From NCBI GenBank assembly GCA_025457615.1, contig JALOTZ010000034.1:1-37894 (forward strand): a stretch of 37,894 bases of DNA, in the 5' to 3' direction. Within the stretch, counting starts at the first letter, position 1, and each line of letters begins with the position of its first letter. Below the pieces are notes generated by a model that was not told where the DNA came from, did not search any database, and saw only the letters and a list, made by a program, of their open reading frames with translations. Shown here piece after piece: positions 34,225 through 37,894 of the stretch. Made by a program: the position numbers and the translations under genes. Origin of the DNA: Verrucomicrobiota bacterium (GTDB lineage Bacteria; Verrucomicrobiota; Verrucomicrobiia; Limisphaerales; DSYF01).

Positions 34225-34583
34225 AGGCACCTCAAACCCTGCCCTTGAACCGTCCTGTCGTCGAGGCGCCTCGCCAGAGCCCCACCCCCCCGGGATGCGT
34301 GGGACCGGCCATGGCAGCAACACTGGAACAAGACCGGTCCGGGCTGGCGGTTCATCCTGTCGGGGTCACGCCGGCTCTGCGGCGACGTGGACCCGTCCTC
34401 CGTGGCGCGGGTCATCGGGAAGCGCAACCCACGCGGAGCGTCTGACGAGCCGGCGGCGTTTGGTCTTCACCCAAGACTGCGGAGGGTGGACGCGAGTCCG
34501 CGCTGTATTTGCGGATCGAGGGATGACGTTCGCGGCTGCGGAACCGGCCCAACCGCCACAGGAGAATCCTCCCTTCCGGACCG
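34225..34583. other. Intergenic region between convergent genes, no feature recognised
   Basis: About 359 bases separate the stop of the helical exported protein from the stop of the ABC transporter on the other strand. It carries no credible reading frame and no copy of the repeats found elsewhere in the window. No T-tract terminator was seen. Confidence 0.45.
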
Positions 34584-36278
34584 TCAGTGGATCTCTGTCC
34601 ACCTCCACACGCCATGGTCATTCAGTTCCAGGGAGGCGTCGTAGAGTGAAGCGTCGGGCTGACGATCGCCAAAGGACACGTAGGTGATGCCGTGGTCGGC
34701 CAACAACCTCAGGCAGCGCTCCTGCTCCGCGTCGCCGAGCGCCGAGTCCAACTGGGCGAGAAACACAAATCGTGGCTTGGCCAGAATGGCGCGGGCCAGG
34801 GCCAGTCGCTGTTGGTCCGCGAAAGAGAGCAGGGCCAGCCAGTCCCGGGCCGTTTCCAGACCCCCCTGTTCGTTGACCACGGAGTCCACCCGCACCTCCC
34901 GAAGGACGCGGGAGATTTCATGGTCGGTGATCCGGGCCAGCCGGTCCGACGGAACCAGCAGTTCGCGCAACGTGCCGGGCACCAGGTACGGTTGCTCGGG
35001 CAGGAAGACCAGTTGCTCGGGGGGCGGTCGGACAACCTTCCCGCTCCCTGACCCGTTGATCATCGCCGCGGTGCGGAAGAGCGCCATCCACGCCGCCTGG
35101 TTGGAGCCATGGACCAGCACCCGCTTCCGGGCCGGGAACGTGGCGTTCAGATTTTGCACCAGGACTTCGCTCTCGTTCTTGGGCGAGTACAGGGTCAGGT
35201 CCGTGCAGGCAAACCGGCCGGGGATGACCGAATACTCGATGCGCGAAGCGCGGCTCTTCGACTCGGACTTCTCGTAAACCTCCACGAACTCGCCGAGCCG
35301 GGTGATCACCGACGCGTAGGAGGAGATGGCCTGGAACTGCGTGACCACCAGGGAAAAGGCGCCCAGCAAGGTGGCAAACGCCATCCCCGCCTGGGCGATC
35401 ACGCCGAACTCGACGCCCTGATGCATGAACAGCGGCGCCACGATCAGGGTCGGGATCAACTGGATCATGTAGTTGTAGCCGCCTGTGAAGAAACCCAGGT
35501 TGCGGTTCACGCGGATGATGCGCTTGAGATTCCTGACCAACGCGTCGATCCGGCCCATCAGCGCGTCGTTGATCCAACCCTCGCTGCCGGTCAACGCAAT
35601 CCCCTCGGCTTTCTCCCGCACCCGGATCAGTTCCGAGCGGAAGTTGGCCTCGAAATCGGACTGTTGATAATTCAGCCGGATCAGCGGACGCCCCAGCCAG
35701 ACCGTCATCGCCGACCCCGCCGCTGCGTACAACACCGCGATGATGAACAGCTTCGGGCTGATGGTCCACAGGACGCCCGAAAAGGAAAGCGCCGTCAGCG
35801 TTCCGTTCAGAATCATCAGAATGAAGGACAGGGTGGTGGTGGTCAGTTGCCGGATATCCTCCGTCATGCGCTGGTCTGGATTGGTGATGCTGCCGGAATG
35901 CTCGAGATGCAGGTAAATGCGGCGCTGGACATAGGTGCTGACCGTGCGGCGCGTCAGATAATCCCGCCAGAGCAACCCCAACCGCTCCTCGCAGAACCGG
36001 AAAAAGGCCGCGATCAGCGTCGAGCCGGCAAACACCGCCACGTACATCCAGGCATAGAACACAAACCCCCGGACATCCTTGCTTTCGATGGCCGACATGA
36101 AGAAGCGTCCCACGTAACTGTTCAGGACGTTCATGCCGTTGATGGACAGCATGAGCACCAGCAGGCTGACCGCATACCACTTCGCTTTGCCGCCCACGCC
36201 CGACTTCAGGAACATCTTCAGGGCGCGCCCCAGATGACTGAAGACCTGTCGGCTGATCGGCGCTCGTGATGCATTCAT
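34584..36278 (-). CDS. SbmA/YddA-like ABC exporter with degenerate ATPase domain
   Basis: ATG 36278 gives 564 residues. The frame is open to 36437 but without conservation. The membrane part (residues about 30-350) resembles the ABC_membrane_2 / SbmA-BacA type: WYAVSLLVLMLSINGMNVLNSYVG, WRDYLTRRTVSTYVQRRIYL, NPDQRMTEDIRQLTTTTLSF and NYQQSDFEANFRSELIRVRE. The C-terminal part aligns with a nucleotide-binding domain, but its motifs are altered. Walker A is VHGSNQAAWMAL, lacking the GKS lysine. The signature is LSFADQQR instead of LSGGQQ. Walker B is FVFLAQLDSAL, lacking the Asp-Glu pair. Only the LARAIL helix remains typical. ATP hydrolysis therefore seems unlikely. It may act as a secondary transporter, as SbmA does, or pair with an active subunit. 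It is convergent with the exported-protein cluster. Confidence 0.86.
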   Translation of the reverse strand: MNASRAPISRQVFSHLGRALKMFLKSGVGGKAKWYAVSLLVLMLSINGMNVLNSYVGRFFMSAIESKDVRGFVFYAWMYVAVFAGSTLIAAFFRFCEERLGLLWRDYLTRRTVSTYVQRRIYLHLEHSGSITNPDQRMTEDIRQLTTTTLSFILMILNGTLTALSFSGVLWTISPKLFIIAVLYAAAGSAMTVWLGRPLIRLNYQQSDFEANFRSELIRVREKAEGIALTGSEGWINDALMGRIDALVRNLKRIIRVNRNLGFFTGGYNYMIQLIPTLIVAPLFMHQGVEFGVIAQAGMAFATLLGAFSLVVTQFQAISSYASVITRLGEFVEVYEKSESKSRASRIEYSVIPGRFACTDLTLYSPKNESEVLVQNLNATFPARKRVLVHGSNQAAWMALFRTAAMINGSGSGKVVRPPPEQLVFLPEQPYLVPGTLRELLVPSDRLARITDHEISRVLREVRVDSVVNEQGGLETARDWLALLSFADQQRLALARAILAKPRFVFLAQLDSALGDAEQERCLRLLADHGITYVSFGDRQPDASLYDASLELNDHGVWRWTEIH

Positions 36279-36718
36279 AGCTCGGGGGGGCCGCCTCGAC
36301 GGCAGAGAACGGGCCCGCGCCCGGCATCTTCCTGCCGGAGCCGTCTGACCATCCCCCGCGCGATCTCTGGGCATTGGCCGGACTGTGGGCTGGTGGACAC
36401 GACGTAGGAACCTACCCAAGAGGCACAAGCCCGGCAAGGAGAAGGGCGAGGCAAGTGATCAGCGCAGCGGGCCGTCCGCGCACCGTCCGGGAACGCCGGA
36501 TCCATCCGGCCGCAGGTTGCGCCCCTCCGGTGACCATTGTCAACAGACCGACTTGACGTACAAGAACGGTCAGGCTCGGGAGACGGGGGCGGGAGCCGAA
36601 GAAACCTTTCGCCGGTGGGGCCAATGAGACTCCGAACCGACACCTCTTCGACACCCTTTCCGCAGAGTGCCACGCTGCGCTACAAAATGCCGCTCGCATG
36701 CCCGGCCAGGCCGCCTCC
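36279..36718. other. Intergenic region upstream of the ABC gene
   Basis: About 440 bases lie between the start of the ABC gene and the first REP unit. Overlapping frames here look like shadows. Near its right end (about 36672-36683) CGCTGCGCTAC matches the end of a REP unit. The 32-base sequence that follows (about 36687-36718) recurs at about 36902-36933, indicating duplication of a larger block. No confident promoter was seen. Confidence 0.5.
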
Positions 36719-36899
36719 GTAGCGCAGACAGTCTGTCTGCCGTATCGCCGACTGCCAGTCGGCAGACCGCCCGCCCGCAGGTTGCCAACCTGCGACACCG
36801 CAGACTGCCAGTCTGTGCCGTATCGCCGACTGCCAGTCGGCAGACCGCCCGCCCGCAGGTTGCCAACCTGCGACACCGCAGACTGCCAGTCTGCGCTAC
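36719..36899. repeat. REP-like palindromic units 1 and 2 (tandem)
   Basis: One unit runs from GTAGCGCAGAC to GTCTGCGCTAC and contains four perfect palindromes with a one-base centre. These are GCAGACAG/CTGTCTGC, GCCGACTG/CAGTCGGC, CGCAGGTTG/CAACCTGCG and GCAGACTG/CAGTCTGC. Here the inner three palindromes are duplicated in tandem with a period of about 78 bases, the second set starting at 36819. Such arrays are the typical targets of RAYT transposases. Confidence 0.9.
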
Positions 36900-36933
36900 A
36901 AGAACCGCTCGCATGCCCGGCCAGGCCGCCTCC

Positions 36934-37036
36934 GTAGCGCAGACAGTCTGTCTGCCGTATCGCCGACTGCCAGTCCGCAGACCGCCCGCCCGCAGGTTGC
37001 CAACCTGCGACACCGCAGACTGCCAGTCTGCGCTAC
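36934..37036. repeat. REP-like palindromic unit 3 (complete)
   Basis: This complete 103-base unit has all four palindromes and the 11-base outer inverted repeat. One base change breaks the second palindrome's symmetry (CAGTCCGC in place of CAGTCGGC). It lies 21 bases before the RAYT start and is preceded by the same 32-base sequence as unit 1. Confidence 0.9.
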
Positions 37037-37057
37037 AAGCGCGTTGCCAGCCAGTGT

Positions 37058-37801
37058 GTGGCTTTCTACGATTTCTGCGTGAATCCGGACGAATCCAATC
37101 GCGGCTTGGAGCGGGTAAGGTTCCAACTCCGTGCGAATGGCCTTCCCGAAGAATCACCGAACCCGCTTCGCGCCGGCATCCACTCGCGCGGCTACCTGCC
37201 GCACGTCAAACGCGAAGGCGCGTCCTACTTCGTCACGTTCCGGTTGGTGGACTCTTTGCCGAAGGAAGTCCTGATGCGCTTCGAGCGGGAGCAAGCCGAG
37301 GCATTGCGGCGCCTCCCGGCCAAAGCCACCGGCGAGCAGGCCGAAGAAATTCACCGGGAACTCCGCCGCAAGATCGAGCGTTACCTGGACCAAGGCGCGG
37401 GGGAGTGTCATCTGCGCCGGAATGAAATCGCGGACACGGTCGCGGACGCGCTCCGGTTTTTCCATGGCCGGCACTACCTGCTCGACGACTGGGTGGTGAT
37501 GCCCAATCACGTTCACGTGATTCTCTGGCCGATGCCGAATTTCACCTTGAGCGAGATTCTCAAGAGCCGCAAACGTCACACCGCCCGACAGGCGAATCTG
37601 ATTTTGGGAAGAACCGGCGAAACTTTCTGGCAACGCGAATCCTACGACCACTGGATTCGCAATGACGAGGACAAGGCGCGCATCCGCCGCTACATCCGGA
37701 TGAACCCGGTGAAAACCGGCTTGTGTAGAACGCCGGAAGATTGGAAATGGAGCAGCGCGTGGTCGGGCTGGAGCGCAGCGGCGCCACCGCCGCCACCGTA
37801 G
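37058..37801 (+). CDS. REP-associated tyrosine transposase (RAYT, IS200-like Y1 family)
   Basis: From GTG 37058 the protein is 247 residues long. A later GTG (37079) or TTG is also possible, and no ATG precedes the conserved part. The Y1 transposase core starts around SRGYLPHVKREGASYFVTFRL. The HUH metal-binding motif is in MPNHVHVILWP, and the catalytic tyrosine is in FWQRESYDHWIRNDED. A C-terminal RRYIRMNPVKTGLCRTPEDWKWSS segment is characteristic of RAYTs. These enzymes nick single-stranded DNA at REP palindromes and are usually single-copy and immobile while their REP targets multiply. REP units flank this gene on both sides. Its TAG stop codon (37799-37801) is part of the first bases of unit 4. 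All catalytic residues seem intact. Confidence 0.93.
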   Translation: MAFYDFCVNPDESNRGLERVRFQLRANGLPEESPNPLRAGIHSRGYLPHVKREGASYFVTFRLVDSLPKEVLMRFEREQAEALRRLPAKATGEQAEEIHRELRRKIERYLDQGAGECHLRRNEIADTVADALRFFHGRHYLLDDWVVMPNHVHVILWPMPNFTLSEILKSRKRHTARQANLILGRTGETFWQRESYDHWIRNDEDKARIRRYIRMNPVKTGLCRTPEDWKWSSAWSGWSAAAPPPPP

Positions 37802-37894
37802 CGCAGACAGTCTGTCTGCCGTATCGCCGACTGCCAGTCGGCAGACCGCCCGCCCGCAGGTTGCCAACCTGCGACACCGCAGACTGCCAGTCTG
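37798..37894. repeat. REP-like palindromic unit 4 (cut by window end)
   Basis: This copy is the same as unit 1 over its first 97 bases, with all four palindromes. The last bases (CGCTAC) fall outside the window. Its first bases provide the RAYT stop codon. It has the same orientation as the left units. Confidence 0.9.

Noticed and set aside
36719..37036. Regular repeats that might be a CRISPR array
   Set aside because: The units are about 78-103 bases, internally palindromic and tandem without unique spacers. No cas gene is present, and a RAYT gene explains them better.

Overview
The window is a GC-rich chromosomal segment with Gram-negative envelope genes: an RND efflux operon, many lipoproteins with lipoboxes, and a PEP-CTERM exported protein. 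A RAYT-type transposase sits among REP-like palindromes, and several families of short dispersed repeats fill the gaps and enter some coding regions. This mix (PEP-CTERM, RAYT with REP arrays, repeat-filled intergenic DNA, split carB, abundant lipoproteins) suggests Verrucomicrobiota, perhaps the Limisphaerales/Pedosphaera side. That assignment is an inference from gene content, not from a marker-gene comparison. No rRNA, tRNA, CRISPR array or complete phage was seen.

Layout. 1-5.1 kb, minus strand: the start of a membrane protein cut by the window edge, then a likely operon reading archease, rtcB (RNA ligase) and a large FAD-linked oxidase/Fe-S fusion. 5.3-6.5 kb: a membrane protein of unknown function. 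6.8-7.6 kb: a PEP-CTERM protein. 7.8-11.3 kb, plus: an Aas-type lysophospholipid acyltransferase/acyl-ACP synthetase followed by a UMF1/Atg22-type MFS transporter. 11.5-15.2 kb, minus: the N-terminal half of carbamoyl-phosphate synthase large subunit (split carB), a lipoprotein-type isoaspartyl methyltransferase, and ruvB.

15.5-34.2 kb, all on plus: a tripartite RND efflux system (adaptor, pump, outer-membrane factor) runs directly into a PPK2 polyphosphate kinase. A long co-directional series of mostly exported proteins follows: a DUF2959-like protein, a two-repeat beta protein, an exported VOC protein, a proline-rich small lipoprotein, a membrane protein, a lipoprotein, a DUF4105 (Lnb-like) membrane protein, an alpha/beta-hydrolase lipoprotein, a SulP anion transporter and two small exported proteins. 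The spacing suggests several transcription units, and the shared theme is the cell envelope.

34.6-37.9 kb: on minus, an SbmA/YddA-like ABC exporter whose nucleotide-binding motifs are degraded. The window ends with a RAYT transposase enclosed by arrays of a roughly 103-bp unit made of four perfect short palindromes.

The most unusual feature is how far short repeats intrude on genes. A 200-bp repeat occurs twice around the DUF4105 gene, the second copy lying in frame between the coupled start codon and the signal peptide of the lipoprotein hydrolase. A GAACGCC-type repeat appears to be inserted in frame in carB. Another repeat supplies the ribosome binding site of a membrane protein, and the RAYT stop codon lies inside a REP unit.
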